Of a DNA stretch of 64,000 nt, positions 25,842 through 34,341 are shown piece after piece (the stretch's first letter is position 1; the number at the start of each line of letters is the position of its first letter). The notes below the pieces were generated by a model. It saw only the letters and a program-made list of their open reading frames with translations, had not been told where the DNA came from and ran no database searches. The position numbers and the translations under genes were made by a program. The stretch spans positions 1-64,000 of the forward strand of contig NZ_JBASCU010000053.1 in the NCBI RefSeq assembly GCF_049651805.1. Reading direction: 5' to 3'. This DNA comes from Pseudolysinimonas_A sp049651805. Its GTDB lineage: Bacteria; Actinomycetota; Actinomycetes; Actinomycetales; Microbacteriaceae.

Positions 25842-27023
25842 TCAGCCGCGCACGCAGCTGCCCGACGACACCCGCGTGGAGAGTCCCGCCGCGCCAGTTG
25901 CCACCGGCTCAAGTTCGGCATTCGTCATCGCATACCCGAGTTCGGGATCGTCGGCGCTGCGGGCGAAGACGACCCCCGCGACGCGTCCGTCGAGCGCCAG
26001 CAGGGGCCCGCCCGAGTTGCCGGGTTGCACGAGCGCGGCGAGCGTGTAGACCTCGCGTGGGTTGCGGGGGCCGCCATAGATGTCGGGGATGGCTTCCGTC
26101 GAACGGGCGAGCACCTCGGCGGCGCCGGTCGTGAACGGCCCGCCGTGCGGGTAGCCCTCGACGACCGCGTCGGCACCCACGTCGAGGGCGGGGGAGAGTT
26201 GCAGGCTGGCTGCGGCGAGCCCGTCGACGGCGATCACCGCGAGGTCGTCGATCGGGTCAAAGTACACGACGCGGCCCTCGAGGGCTTGACCGTTGGGGGC
26301 TTCGACGATCGGTTGGTCGACGCCCGCGACGACATGGGCGTTGGTGACGATGCGGTCGGGGGCGACGACGAAGCCCGTGCCGGTCTGGTTCTGCCCGCAG
26401 GCGAACGCCGTGCCGCCGATGCGCACCACCGATTGGGCCGCCGCGGTGAGCGGGTCGGTGTCGGTTGGCACGTCGGGGATGCCGGGGGAGTCGACGACAC
26501 CGCCGAGGGCTTCGCCGATCGCCGGCAACCCCTCCTCGAGCATCGCCGAGCGGATGCGGGCGAGCACCGCGTCGACGGGCGGCGGCGTGACGGCGTCGAT
26601 GGCCCGCACGACGTAGGAGCCCGAGATGGCCTGGCTGAAGAGCGGAACGCCGAGCGCGCTCACCCCGCCGGCGACGAGCGCGAGGGTGAGCGCGGCGATG
26701 ACGCCGTTCGCGACGCCGCCCGCCACCCGACTGCCGAGCGCGATCTCTTCACGCCGTTCGCTGATGCTCCGGCCGATGAAGCCCCCGACCGCGTGGCCAC
26801 CGAGCAGCAACGCGACCGAGACACCGACGACGACGACGACTCTCCAGAACGAGTCAGGCACCGCCGCGGCGAGCAGCGGGATCCCGAGAAACGCGAGGAT
26901 GCCGCCCACGATGACCCCGACGATCGCACCGAAGCTGCGCGCGAGCCCGTTGCGAACGCCCTCGCCGATGAACACCAGCAGGGTGAGCACGAGCAGCAGA
27001 TCGAGGAGTCGGGAGGCGATCAT
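25842..27023 (-). CDS. MarP family membrane serine protease
   Basis: A 393-residue protein. A CvpA-like N-terminal part with four membrane segments (about 5-120) is joined to an extracytoplasmic trypsin-fold protease (about 190-390). The catalytic residues are His in VTNAHVV, Asp in PIDDLAV and Ser in QPGNSGGPLL. Cysteines in FACGQNQT and at the C-terminus (SGSCVRG) probably form the disulfide known in mycobacterial MarP, which supports acid resistance. The substrate here is unknown. It is divergent from the padR gene. Confidence 0.9.
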   Translation of the reverse strand: MIASRLLDLLLVLTLLVFIGEGVRNGLARSFGAIVGVIVGGILAFLGIPLLAAAVPDSFWRVVVVVGVSVALLLGGHAVGGFIGRSISERREEIALGSRVAGGVANGVIAALTLALVAGGVSALGVPLFSQAISGSYVVRAIDAVTPPPVDAVLARIRSAMLEEGLPAIGEALGGVVDSPGIPDVPTDTDPLTAAAQSVVRIGGTAFACGQNQTGTGFVVAPDRIVTNAHVVAGVDQPIVEAPNGQALEGRVVYFDPIDDLAVIAVDGLAAASLQLSPALDVGADAVVEGYPHGGPFTTGAAEVLARSTEAIPDIYGGPRNPREVYTLAALVQPGNSGGPLLALDGRVAGVVFARSADDPELGYAMTNAELEPVATGAAGLSTRVSSGSCVRG

Positions 27024-27074
27024 CGGGTCCTAGTCTGCGGCACGCACCGCGACCGCGACGGATCGGGCTATCGG

Positions 27075-27110
27075 CGATGTATTGCGATATATCGGAATAT
27101 GTCGTAAAGT
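27075..27110 (+). promoter_or_regulatory. Promoter and AT-rich operator of the padR gene
   Basis: The -35 TTGCGA (27082-27087) and -10 TAAAGT (27105-27110) are 17 bp apart. A dyad covers them: the perfect 10-bp core CGATATATCG (27085-27094) is flanked by CGATGTATTG and GAATATGTCG, which match as inverted arms at 7 of 10 positions. This is the most AT-rich stretch nearby. It fits autorepression by the PadR regulator encoded downstream. Confidence 0.65.
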
Positions 27111-27169
27111 AGCGCCGAGACCACAAGACCGCCCGACCCGGACGGCAGGCAGTACGAAAGAAGTACCCC

Positions 27170-27760
27170 ATGCACCGCATGAACATGAATCACGATCGAG
27201 GCTCCCGTCAGGGAGCCCAGCCTGAGGGCATACACCCGCGCTTCCGCGCCGGCGGCCACCCCGGAGCCGACTACATGGGCTTCCTCGGGGGCCCGGCATT
27301 CGGACCGCGCGGTTTCGGCGGCCGAGCCCGCAAGGGCGACGTGCGCAGCGCCATCCTCTCGCTTCTCGGCGAAGGACCCACCAACGGCTACGGCCTCATC
27401 AAGGCCATCCACGCGAAGAGCGACGGCGCCTGGCGTCCGAGCCCCGGCTCGGTCTACCCGACGTTGCAGCAGCTCGTCGACGAAGCGCTCATCGCCCCCA
27501 CGTCGCAAGGCCCGCGCGCCGAGTACGACCTCACCGACGAGGGCCGCGCCCACGTCGCCGAACACGCCGACGAGATCGCGGCCGCCTGGACGCAGTCCCG
27601 CAACCCGTGGAAAGAGCAGGGTGACCTGTTGACCGCCGCGCGGAAGCTGGCCGGCGTCGTTCGCCAGGTCGCCTCCGAAGGCACCACCGAGCAGCGCGCG
27701 AGCGCCTCGGCGAAACTCGACGACCTGCGTCGCGAGCTCTACCGCATGCTCGGCGAGTAA
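27170..27760 (+). CDS. PadR family transcriptional regulator
   Basis: The 196-residue protein has a Gly- and His-rich N-terminal tail (about 1-55) and then the winged helix: DVRSAILSLLGEGPTNGYGLIKAI, PSPGSVYPTLQQLVDEALI and YDLTDEGRAHVAEH (about 56-130). A helical dimerisation tail of about 60 residues follows. The long N-terminus and missing C-terminal four-helix extension place it in the PadR-s2-like group. It probably represses itself through the dyad upstream. What else it controls is not visible, though the divergent MarP gene is a candidate. GAAAGAAG precedes the ATG at about 8 nt. Confidence 0.88.
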   Translation: MHRMNMNHDRGSRQGAQPEGIHPRFRAGGHPGADYMGFLGGPAFGPRGFGGRARKGDVRSAILSLLGEGPTNGYGLIKAIHAKSDGAWRPSPGSVYPTLQQLVDEALIAPTSQGPRAEYDLTDEGRAHVAEHADEIAAAWTQSRNPWKEQGDLLTAARKLAGVVRQVASEGTTEQRASASAKLDDLRRELYRMLGE

Positions 27761-27805
27761 GAACTCGGGGTTGCGCGCGGCCGTCGTGTCCCTCATATTG
27801 GGGAC

Positions 27806-28300
27806 ATGACGGTCGCGTACCCGACGACCGGCATGCTCACCCCGCAAAGAGAAGCCCCCGCTCTCGCGTGTACTTCCTGCGGCACGCGTGCCGTCGCCCT
27901 CGACAAGCCCTTCTGCGCGCACTGCGGCAGCCGGGTCACCCTGTCCGTGAAGAGCGGAATCGCCTCGATCGCAGCTACGCGCTCGCTGCAGTTCGCCGCG
28001 CTCGCGGTGCTCACCAACATCCTCGTCGGCGGCGCATCATTCGGCGTCGTCTACCTGCTGTCGGATGCCGCCCGCCTCACCGAGGCCGCGGTCGGTCTCG
28101 AGGCGGTGCGGTTCATCATCGTGGGCACCCTGCTGGCCGTCGCCATCCGGTATGGCGTGCGCGGGCTGAACCAGACCCGCGACGGAGCCCTCAAGCGACG
28201 TCCCTGGGCGATCGTCGGCCTCGTCGTGGCGGGGCTCTACGGGTTGCTCATCCTCGGCTCCTTCGCCGCGACGGCGGTGCTGTACCTCTTCGTCCTCTGA
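27806..28300 (+). CDS. Zinc-ribbon membrane protein
   Basis: A 164-residue protein. A treble-clef or zinc-ribbon motif at about 22-41 (CTSCGTRA, FCAHCGSRV) is followed by three hydrophobic segments (about 55-80, 98-115 and 133-160). The ribbon would face the cytoplasm. The function is unknown. The gene starts 46 nt after the padR stop, and GGGGACATG shows at most a weak ribosome binding site. Confidence 0.72.
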   Translation: MTVAYPTTGMLTPQREAPALACTSCGTRAVALDKPFCAHCGSRVTLSVKSGIASIAATRSLQFAALAVLTNILVGGASFGVVYLLSDAARLTEAAVGLEAVRFIIVGTLLAVAIRYGVRGLNQTRDGALKRRPWAIVGLVVAGLYGLLILGSFAATAVLYLFVL

Positions 28301-28317
28301 GCCCCATCCCCCTCTGA

Positions 28318-28382
28318 TACCATCGCAAGGTTGCCGTCAGAACGGCCGCGGATACAGAGAGCCGGCACATCGGGTGCCCGGC
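28318..28382 (+). promoter_or_regulatory. rpsO promoter and leader hairpin
   Basis: TACCAT at 28318-28323 is a likely -10, giving a leader of about 85 nt. The leader contains GCCGGCAC (28361-28368) pairing with GTGCCCGGC (28374-28382, one bulge), about 18 nt upstream of the GGAGG. Ribosomal protein S15 represses its own mRNA through leader structures in several phyla, so this hairpin is a candidate S15-binding element. Confidence 0.5.
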
Positions 28383-28415
28383 GCCGCGCAACGAGGTGAA
28401 GGAGGGATCGAATCT

Positions 28416-28685
28416 ATGGCTCTTGACGCTGAGACCAAGAAGGCGATCATCGACGAGTACGCAACCCAGCCCGGTGACACCGGATCCCCCGAGGTTCAGG
28501 TCGCACTCCTGACCAACCGGATCAAGGATCTGACCGAACACCTCAAGGAGCACAAGCACGACCACCACTCACGTCGTGGTCTGCTGCTGCTCGTGGGCCA
28601 GCGCCGCCGGCTGCTGGGCTACCTCCAGGACATCGACATCGAGCGCTACCGCTCGCTGATCGAGCGCCTGGGCCTGCGCCGCTAG
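28416..28685 (+). CDS. rpsO: 30S ribosomal protein S15
   Basis: The 89-residue protein has exactly the family length. Signatures are GDTGSPEVQVALLTNRIKDLTEHL and HHSRRGLLLLVGQRRRLLGYL, ending IERLGLRR. It binds 16S rRNA helix 20-22 in the small subunit. GAAGGAGGG stands about 10 nt before the ATG, one of the few strong ribosome binding sites in the window. In many actinobacteria pnp follows directly; here it is 7.5 kb downstream, and a terminator closes the rpsO unit. Confidence 0.98.
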   Translation: MALDAETKKAIIDEYATQPGDTGSPEVQVALLTNRIKDLTEHLKEHKHDHHSRRGLLLLVGQRRRLLGYLQDIDIERYRSLIERLGLRR

Positions 28686-28709
28686 ATCGCCGCAGCGCAA
28701 GACACTACG

Positions 28710-28748
28710 ACGGGCCGTCGTCCTCCGGGGCGGCGGCCCGTTTCTGTT
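28710..28748 (+). terminator. rpsO intrinsic terminator
   Basis: ACGGGCCGTCG (28710-28720) pairs with CGGCGGCCCGT (28731-28741) with one mismatch, followed by TTTCTGTT. Confidence 0.8.
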
Positions 28749-28795
28749 GCCGCTTCGTCGCGTTTCGATGACGGAATGGCGACGACCCGGCGTGT

Positions 28796-28843
28796 CGACG
28801 GCGTGTCGCTGAGTTCGTCCCCGCAGAGCGACACTCGCCGTCG
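28796..28843. repeat. Inverted repeat upstream of the membrane operon
   Basis: CGACGGCGTGTCGCT (28796-28810) is complementary to 28827-28843 apart from a 2-nt bulge. It ends 7 nt before the -10 of the next gene and could be a second terminator or an operator. Confidence 0.5.
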
Positions 28844-28849
28844 GAGGGC

Positions 28850-28855
28850 TAGCCT
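28850..28855 (+). promoter_or_regulatory. -10 box of a leaderless promoter (28862 operon)
   Basis: TAGCCT ends 6 nt before ATG 28862. Confidence 0.55.
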
Positions 28856-28861
28856 CGCACC

Positions 28862-29335
28862 ATGAATCGCACTCTCGACGCGGAGGCGTCGAAGGCCGCG
28901 CCCGTCGTGGTGCTCACCCGTCGCGCCCTGATCGGATGCGGACTCGCCGCGCTCGGGATCGGCGCGCTCAGTGGGTGGCTGATCGCCGCCGGGCAGGTGG
29001 CGGTGCAAACCGGCGCCCTCACCGGGGTGCAGGCATACGCCGCGTTGCTGTCGGCGATCTTCGGCATCCTCGTCGCCGGCTTCGCCGCGCTCGGCGCCTT
29101 CGGCGGGTACGTGCTGGGTGTCGCCCTCGCCCCGACCTCGCGACCGGGCGTCGCGGCCTGCGTCGGTGGGGGAGCGGTCGTCGCGCTGGGGGCTCTGCTC
29201 GCCGTCGGAACCGGCGCCACCCTGGGGTGGCGTCCCGTCGCGCTCGAGACGGTGGCCCTAGGGCTCTATGTGTTCGCGGTCGCCGCCGGCGGGTACGTCT
29301 GGGCGGCACGGGACCGACCCGTCAGCCGTCGATGA
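28862..29335 (+). CDS. Four-TM membrane protein of unknown function
   Basis: A 157-residue protein, nearly all of which is hydrophobic segments at about 20-45, 58-85, 95-118 and 125-148, with many small residues. The N-terminal 19 residues are polar. It overlaps the start of the next gene by ATGA, so the two are likely co-translated and may form a complex. I do not recognise the family. Confidence 0.7.
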   Translation: MNRTLDAEASKAAPVVVLTRRALIGCGLAALGIGALSGWLIAAGQVAVQTGALTGVQAYAALLSAIFGILVAGFAALGAFGGYVLGVALAPTSRPGVAACVGGGAVVALGALLAVGTGATLGWRPVALETVALGLYVFAVAAGGYVWAARDRPVSRR

Positions 29336-30981
29336 ACCGCGCGGGCGATGTGATAACCGGCGCCGGGGCCGGCGTCGTCGCGCGGGTAGGTCGGATCCGC
29401 CCCGACCGCATCCCGGCCCCGTACCTCGGCTGGGTGCTCGCGTGCTGGGTGATCGCGTTGCTGCTGGCGGCCGCCATCCTGCTGCCCGGAGGCACCGACG
29501 ACATCGTCGCGCAGCAGGCCGGATCGTCGGCTCTCGTCGGCGTCTTCACCGCCCCCCTCGGCATCCGGTTGCTCGTCGTGGCGGCGGGCGGCATCCTCAC
29601 CGGAACGTTGCTCGTCGCACTGCTGTTGCGCGAACAGCTCGATTTCGCACCGGCCCGCCGGGTTGCCCGCGAGGTGGCTCTCGGGGCGGCGGGCGGTTTC
29701 CCGGTGCTCGCGCTCGCTGCCGACCGGGAGTGGGTGTTCGCGGGGGCGGCGCTCGTGCTACTCGGGCTCGCCGAAGTGGCGGCGCATCGGCCCAGCGTGG
29801 CGAGCAGGGTGGGAACCGTGCTGGTCGGGCTGCTCGGTGCCGCGATCTGGGGCGTACTGTTCTTCGCGCAGCTCACGACGCCGACCGCCGTCGGCGGCTG
29901 GGCGTGGATCGCGCTGTTCGGGTTCGCCGCCGCGTTCGCCGCGTTCGGAAGCTATTACGGCGTCGCCCGGGCCGCCGAGTCCCGCGTCGCGTGGTTGCGT
30001 CCGCTGTTCCGCGACGACCTGCGACCGCTCGTGGTGGCCGGCATCGTCGCCGCGGTGGTCGTGCTCGTCGTGCTGCGCCTCACGGTGGCGCGCGGCCTCT
30101 TCCCGCCGCCGGACCCCGAGTTGTGGAGCCCGTTCGCGAAAGCGCCGATCTCGTGGGTGCACGCCGTCGCGGTCGGCGCGCTGGTCGTGGCGGTCGCCGG
30201 GCGGTCCGTTCGGCATCCGCTGCGTCGCTCTGGGGAACGCCGGGTCACGGCGGCGCTCGCGGTGTCGGGCAACGCCGACCTCGCGCTCGGTATCGCCGTC
30301 ATCGTCGCCGCGATGGTGCTCGCCGCCGTGACGGGTGGGTTCGTCATCCCCGACGCGTCGCCGGTCGTCATCGCGGCGTTGAAGGTCGCGGGCGTCGTCG
30401 CCATCACCGTGGTCGCCCTGCTGTCGCCCTTCCGGGGCACCGCCGCTCGGGCACTCGCCATCGTCTCGGGGGCCTACCTCGTGCCGCTCACCCTCAACGG
30501 CTTGCTCGGTGCGGCGGGGGTGACGCTGCCGCCCGGGCTGGCCGGGTATCCCGCCAGCCCGGTGCAGGTGACGCTCGTGCTGCTCGTCGCCGCGATCGCC
30601 GGCCTGATCCTGCCCGCGGTGCGTCGAACGTTCGGCACCGGGTTGGTCGTGCGTTTCGCGGTCGTGCCGATCGTCGCCGTGCACGCCGGATGGCTGCTGC
30701 CGGCCGTGTGGTCGGATGCCGGCCGCATCGTTCTGGTCGTCGGTGTGCTGCTCGCGGTGCTGTTCTTCCTGCCACCGCTTGCCGAGACCCGCGATCGCCA
30801 CGCGCTTCACGTGCTGACCGCCTCCGGCGGCCAAGTACTCGCCCTCGTCGTGTTCGCCCTCGCCCTGCCGAGCTTCCTCAACGACTCCCAACTCGTGGTT
30901 CTCGGGCTGCTCTGGCTGTCGGTCGCCGTCATCGCGGCCCTCACCGTGCGGGTCGACGAGGCCGAGCCAGACGCACCCTAG
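29332..30981 (+). CDS. Large polytopic membrane protein of unknown function
   Basis: A 549-residue protein with about 14 predicted membrane segments and very short loops. Distinct loops include RARPLFR-like basic turns (ESRVAWLRPLFRDDLRP) and FPPPDPELWSPFAKAP near 260. It has no transporter signature I can name. It overlaps the four-TM gene before it (ATGA) and is followed after 49 nt by the channel-like gene, so these three membrane genes may function together. Confidence 0.7.
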   Translation: MNRAGDVITGAGAGVVARVGRIRPDRIPAPYLGWVLACWVIALLLAAAILLPGGTDDIVAQQAGSSALVGVFTAPLGIRLLVVAAGGILTGTLLVALLLREQLDFAPARRVAREVALGAAGGFPVLALAADREWVFAGAALVLLGLAEVAAHRPSVASRVGTVLVGLLGAAIWGVLFFAQLTTPTAVGGWAWIALFGFAAAFAAFGSYYGVARAAESRVAWLRPLFRDDLRPLVVAGIVAAVVVLVVLRLTVARGLFPPPDPELWSPFAKAPISWVHAVAVGALVVAVAGRSVRHPLRRSGERRVTAALAVSGNADLALGIAVIVAAMVLAAVTGGFVIPDASPVVIAALKVAGVVAITVVALLSPFRGTAARALAIVSGAYLVPLTLNGLLGAAGVTLPPGLAGYPASPVQVTLVLLVAAIAGLILPAVRRTFGTGLVVRFAVVPIVAVHAGWLLPAVWSDAGRIVLVVGVLLAVLFFLPPLAETRDRHALHVLTASGGQVLALVVFALALPSFLNDSQLVVLGLLWLSVAVIAALTVRVDEAEPDAP

Positions 30982-31030
30982 GTCACTCCGCTTCCCGCTA
31001 GTGTTCACTCACCCGCTCCAGGAGGACCGA

Positions 31031-32923
31031 ATGAGCACGACACCCACCGCCGGGGAACGCCTGCGTTACTGGTTCGACAATTGGATGGCGCGGGGGCCGA
31101 TCGCGCTCATGGCGCTGCTCGGCATCGCCACCATCGCATTCGTCGCCGTACTCGGCACCATCGCGTGGATCGTCCTCACCCTCATCGGCGATACGGGCAA
31201 CCTCGGCGAGGAGTCGCAGACTCCGCTCGACCTCATCTGGCGCAGCCTCATGCGCACCCTCGACCCCGGCACGATGGGCGGCGACCAGGAGTGGCCGTTC
31301 CGCATCATGATGCTGATCGTCACCATCGGCGGGCTGGTGATCGTCGCGAGCCTCATCGGCATCGTGTCGGGCGCCTTCGACAGCAAGGTCGAAGAGCTGC
31401 GCAAGGGGCGCTCCCGCGTGCTCGAGCACGACCACACCCTGATCCTGGGTTGGAGCACCAAGGTCTTCCCGATCATCCGCGAGATCTCCACCGCGAACCT
31501 GTCGCGCGGCAAGAGCGCGATCGTGATCCTGGCCGACCGCGACAAGGTCGAGATGGAAGACGACATCAAGGCTCAGGTCGGCGACACCGGCAAGACAAGG
31601 ATCATCGTGCGCTCCGGTGACCCGATGAATCTCGCCGAGCTCGAGGTGGCCAACCCGCACACCGCGCGCAGCATCATCGTGCTCGCCCCCGACGACGCCG
31701 ACGACCCGGATTCCACCGTCATCAAGACGGCGCTCGCGGTCACCAACAACCCACGCCGCAAAGCTGGTAGTTACCACATCGTCGGCGAGTTGCAGCATCC
31801 CGGCAACCTCGAGGCGGCGACGCTCGTCGGTCGCGACGAGGCGCACTGGGTGCTGTCGACCGAGCTGATCAGCCGCATCACCGTGCAGACCTGCCGACAG
31901 AGCGGGCTCTCGGTCGTCTATTCCGAGCTGCTCGACTTCGACGGTGCCGAGATCTACTTCACCGAACAACCGAGACTCGTGGGCAAGAGCTACTTCGACG
32001 CCCAGCTCGCGTTCGCGACGTCGGCGGTGATGGGGCTCGTGCGGGGCGGCAAGGTGACGCTCAACCCGCCCGCCGACACCACGCTCGCAGCCGGCGACTT
32101 GATCATCGTGATCGCCGAAGATGACGCCGCGGTCGAGCTGGCCGAACCGGGAACCCCCGACCTCGGCGCGGTGAGCGACTCGACGGTCGAGCCCGCGATG
32201 CCGGAAGCGACCCTCGTGCTCGGCCACAACGAGGGCCTCAAGTTGATGCTGGCCGAGCTTGACGGCTACTCGACGGCCCGCTCGCGGGTCACCATCGTGG
32301 CCGATGTCGACGAGCCCGGCTTCGACGGTCTCCTCAACCTCGACGTGTCATTCCAGCGCGGCGATCCGACGAGCCGGGCGGTGCTCGACGCGCTCTACGT
32401 GCATGGGTTCGATCACATCATCGTGCTCGCCGCAAAGGAGACGCTGCCCGCGCAGCGTGCCGACGCGAAGACCCTCATCACGTTGTTGCACCTGCGCGAC
32501 ATCGCTGTGAAGAAGGGTTCCAACCTCAACGTCGTCAGCGAGATGATCGACGACCGCAACCGCGAGCTCGCCGAGGTGACCCAAGCCGACGACTTCATCG
32601 TCAGCGATCAGCTCATCAGCCTGATGCTCTCGCAGCTCAGCGAGAACAAGCGACTGACGGATGTCTTCGACGAGTTGTTCGCCTCATCGGGAGCCGAGAT
32701 CTATCTGCGCTCCGCGGACCTCTACGTCACCCCTGGCTCCGAGACGGATTTCTACGCCGTGCTTGAGGCGGCACGTCGCCGCGGCGAGACGGCGATCGGC
32801 TACCGGCTGGACGAGTTCGCCCGCACTAGCGAGTATGACTACGGCGTCACGGTGAATCCGACGAAGACCGAGAAGCGCATCTTCGCCCCCGGCGACAAGA
32901 TCATCGTGCTCGCCGACCACTGA
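31031..32923 (+). CDS. CASTOR/POLLUX-related ion channel with TrkA-N/RCK domains
   Basis: A 630-residue protein. It has two N-terminal membrane segments (about 23-55 and 95-118) around a pore-loop-like stretch, LMRTLDPGTMGGDQ. Two tandem regulatory Rossmann/RCK units follow (LILGWSTKVFPIIREIS, IIVLAPDDADDPDS; second unit TLVLGHNEGLKLMLAEL), and TrkA-C-like pieces end the chain. It lacks the canonical GYG potassium filter. This matches bacterial relatives of plant nuclear channels CASTOR/POLLUX; the ion is unknown. AGGAGG stands about 5 nt before ATG 31031, an unusually strong site here. Confidence 0.85.
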   Translation: MSTTPTAGERLRYWFDNWMARGPIALMALLGIATIAFVAVLGTIAWIVLTLIGDTGNLGEESQTPLDLIWRSLMRTLDPGTMGGDQEWPFRIMMLIVTIGGLVIVASLIGIVSGAFDSKVEELRKGRSRVLEHDHTLILGWSTKVFPIIREISTANLSRGKSAIVILADRDKVEMEDDIKAQVGDTGKTRIIVRSGDPMNLAELEVANPHTARSIIVLAPDDADDPDSTVIKTALAVTNNPRRKAGSYHIVGELQHPGNLEAATLVGRDEAHWVLSTELISRITVQTCRQSGLSVVYSELLDFDGAEIYFTEQPRLVGKSYFDAQLAFATSAVMGLVRGGKVTLNPPADTTLAAGDLIIVIAEDDAAVELAEPGTPDLGAVSDSTVEPAMPEATLVLGHNEGLKLMLAELDGYSTARSRVTIVADVDEPGFDGLLNLDVSFQRGDPTSRAVLDALYVHGFDHIIVLAAKETLPAQRADAKTLITLLHLRDIAVKKGSNLNVVSEMIDDRNRELAEVTQADDFIVSDQLISLMLSQLSENKRLTDVFDELFASSGAEIYLRSADLYVTPGSETDFYAVLEAARRRGETAIGYRLDEFARTSEYDYGVTVNPTKTEKRIFAPGDKIIVLADH

Positions 32924-32926
32924 TTC

Positions 32927-32965
32927 GGTGATCGAGTAGCGGCCGGAGGCCGCGTGTCGAGATCA
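32927..32965 (+). repeat. Boundary hairpin repeat, copy 6
   Basis: GGTGATCGAGTAGCGGCC, GGA loop, GGCCGCGTGTCGAGATCA. The ends changed from GGTT/AACC to TGAT/ATCA together and so still pair. It fills the gap between the convergent channel and BBE-like genes. Confidence 0.85.
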
Positions 32966-34297
32966 GGGCCGGATGTTGTACGTGCGGTGGAAGAGGTTGG
33001 CCGGGTCGTAGGCCGCCTTGATCGAGCGCAACCGGGCGAGCGTCGCCGGCGGGTACATCCGCTCGACCGGGTCGGTGAGGCTCGAGAAGTTGCCGTACAT
33101 CCCCGCCAGCCACGGGTCGAGCCGTGACCAGAGTGCGCGGGCACGCGGCGCCTGTGTGTCGAAGACCTCCCCCTCGGGGTAGAACGCGACTGAGATGATC
33201 CACGCTTCGGTGTCGCGGTACCCCCACGCTGTCGCCTCGGGCGCGACCCGTCCGTACGCGCCGCCGAGCAACCGCACCATCAGCACCGTCTCGCCGAGTT
33301 CGCCTTTCACCGCGGCGAGTTCGGCGATCAGCTCGTCGTCGAACCGCGCGGCGAAACCGTTGTCGTCGACCATCGCGATCGCCGGCGAGCCGACCTCGGC
33401 GGCGTCGGGCTGCTCGTCCATCAACACGTCGGCGTAGGGCATTGGTGCGATGGTGTGCCCGGTCACCCCGGGAATGTCCAGCAGCGCGGCGGTCGCCTCG
33501 GCCGCCGAATCGACGTCTCCGCCGGCCCAGACGAAGACGATCTGCGACGAAGCCGGCATCTCGCCGAAGGCCGGCATGCCCAGGTAGGTCGTCGTGAGCT
33601 GCTCGGGGGCGGCGCGCACGACATCCCGCCAGGCTGTGAACACGTTCGCGAGGTCGGCGTCGGGGGAGAGCTCGATCGCGCCCGACACGACACCGTCGGG
33701 CAGCGGGTGCGCCCGGAAGGTGAAGCGGGTGACCACCCCGAAGTTGCCGCCACCGCCGCGGATCGCCCAGAACAGATCGGGTTCGGATGTCTCGTTCGCG
33801 GTCACCACGCGGCCGTCGGCGAGTACGACGTCGGCGCTCACCAGGCTGTCGATCGCGAGGCCCCACAGTCGCACGAACCAGCCGACGCCCCCGCCGAGGG
33901 TGAGACCCCCGACGCCGACCGTCGTGGTGTCACCCGACGAGATCGCGAGGCCGTGAGGGGCGAGCGCCGCCGCCACGTCGCCCCAGCGGGCGCCTCCGCC
34001 GATCGTCACGAGGTCGCCCTCGACCGAGATGTCGGCGATCGAGCGCAGGTCGATGACCAGACCGCCGTCGTTCGTCGATCGCCCCAGGCTGTCGTGGCCG
34101 CCGCTGCGCACCGAGAGTACGAGCCCCTCGTCGCGGGCGAAGGCCACGGACGCCGCGACGTCGGCCGCATCCGCCGGTCTCACGACGGCCGCGGGGCTGC
34201 CCGGACCCTTCACGACGGTCGCCGCCTCGAGGTAGGCGTCGTCGCCCGGGGTGAGTACCGCGCCCCTGATGGCCGAGGTCAGTGTCGTCAGGTCCAC
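32963..34297 (-). CDS. FAD-binding oxidoreductase, berberine-bridge-enzyme-like
   Basis: A 444-residue VAO/PCMH flavoprotein with the BBE C-terminal module (YDPANLFHRTYNIRP). RSGGHDSLG (about 62-70) holds the histidine that carries FAD covalently. The second covalent site, a cysteine in bicovalent BBE enzymes, is not present: the equivalent region reads GDTTTVGVGGLTLGGGVGW. So FAD is probably attached once, through His. The substrate is unknown (sugar or phenolic oxidation in relatives). Start GTG 34297 follows TAGCCT by 6 nt. Confidence 0.88.
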   Translation of the reverse strand: MDLTTLTSAIRGAVLTPGDDAYLEAATVVKGPGSPAAVVRPADAADVAASVAFARDEGLVLSVRSGGHDSLGRSTNDGGLVIDLRSIADISVEGDLVTIGGGARWGDVAAALAPHGLAISSGDTTTVGVGGLTLGGGVGWFVRLWGLAIDSLVSADVVLADGRVVTANETSEPDLFWAIRGGGGNFGVVTRFTFRAHPLPDGVVSGAIELSPDADLANVFTAWRDVVRAAPEQLTTTYLGMPAFGEMPASSQIVFVWAGGDVDSAAEATAALLDIPGVTGHTIAPMPYADVLMDEQPDAAEVGSPAIAMVDDNGFAARFDDELIAELAAVKGELGETVLMVRLLGGAYGRVAPEATAWGYRDTEAWIISVAFYPEGEVFDTQAPRARALWSRLDPWLAGMYGNFSSLTDPVERMYPPATLARLRSIKAAYDPANLFHRTYNIRP

Positions 34298-34303
34298 GAG
34301 TTC

Positions 34304-34309
34304 AGGCTA
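34304..34309 (-). promoter_or_regulatory. -10 box of a leaderless promoter (BBE-like oxidase)
   Basis: TAGCCT on the minus strand ends 6 nt before GTG 34297. Confidence 0.5.
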
Positions 34310-34341
34310 GGCACGATCTCCGACGTCAGGGAGGGGGCGCC

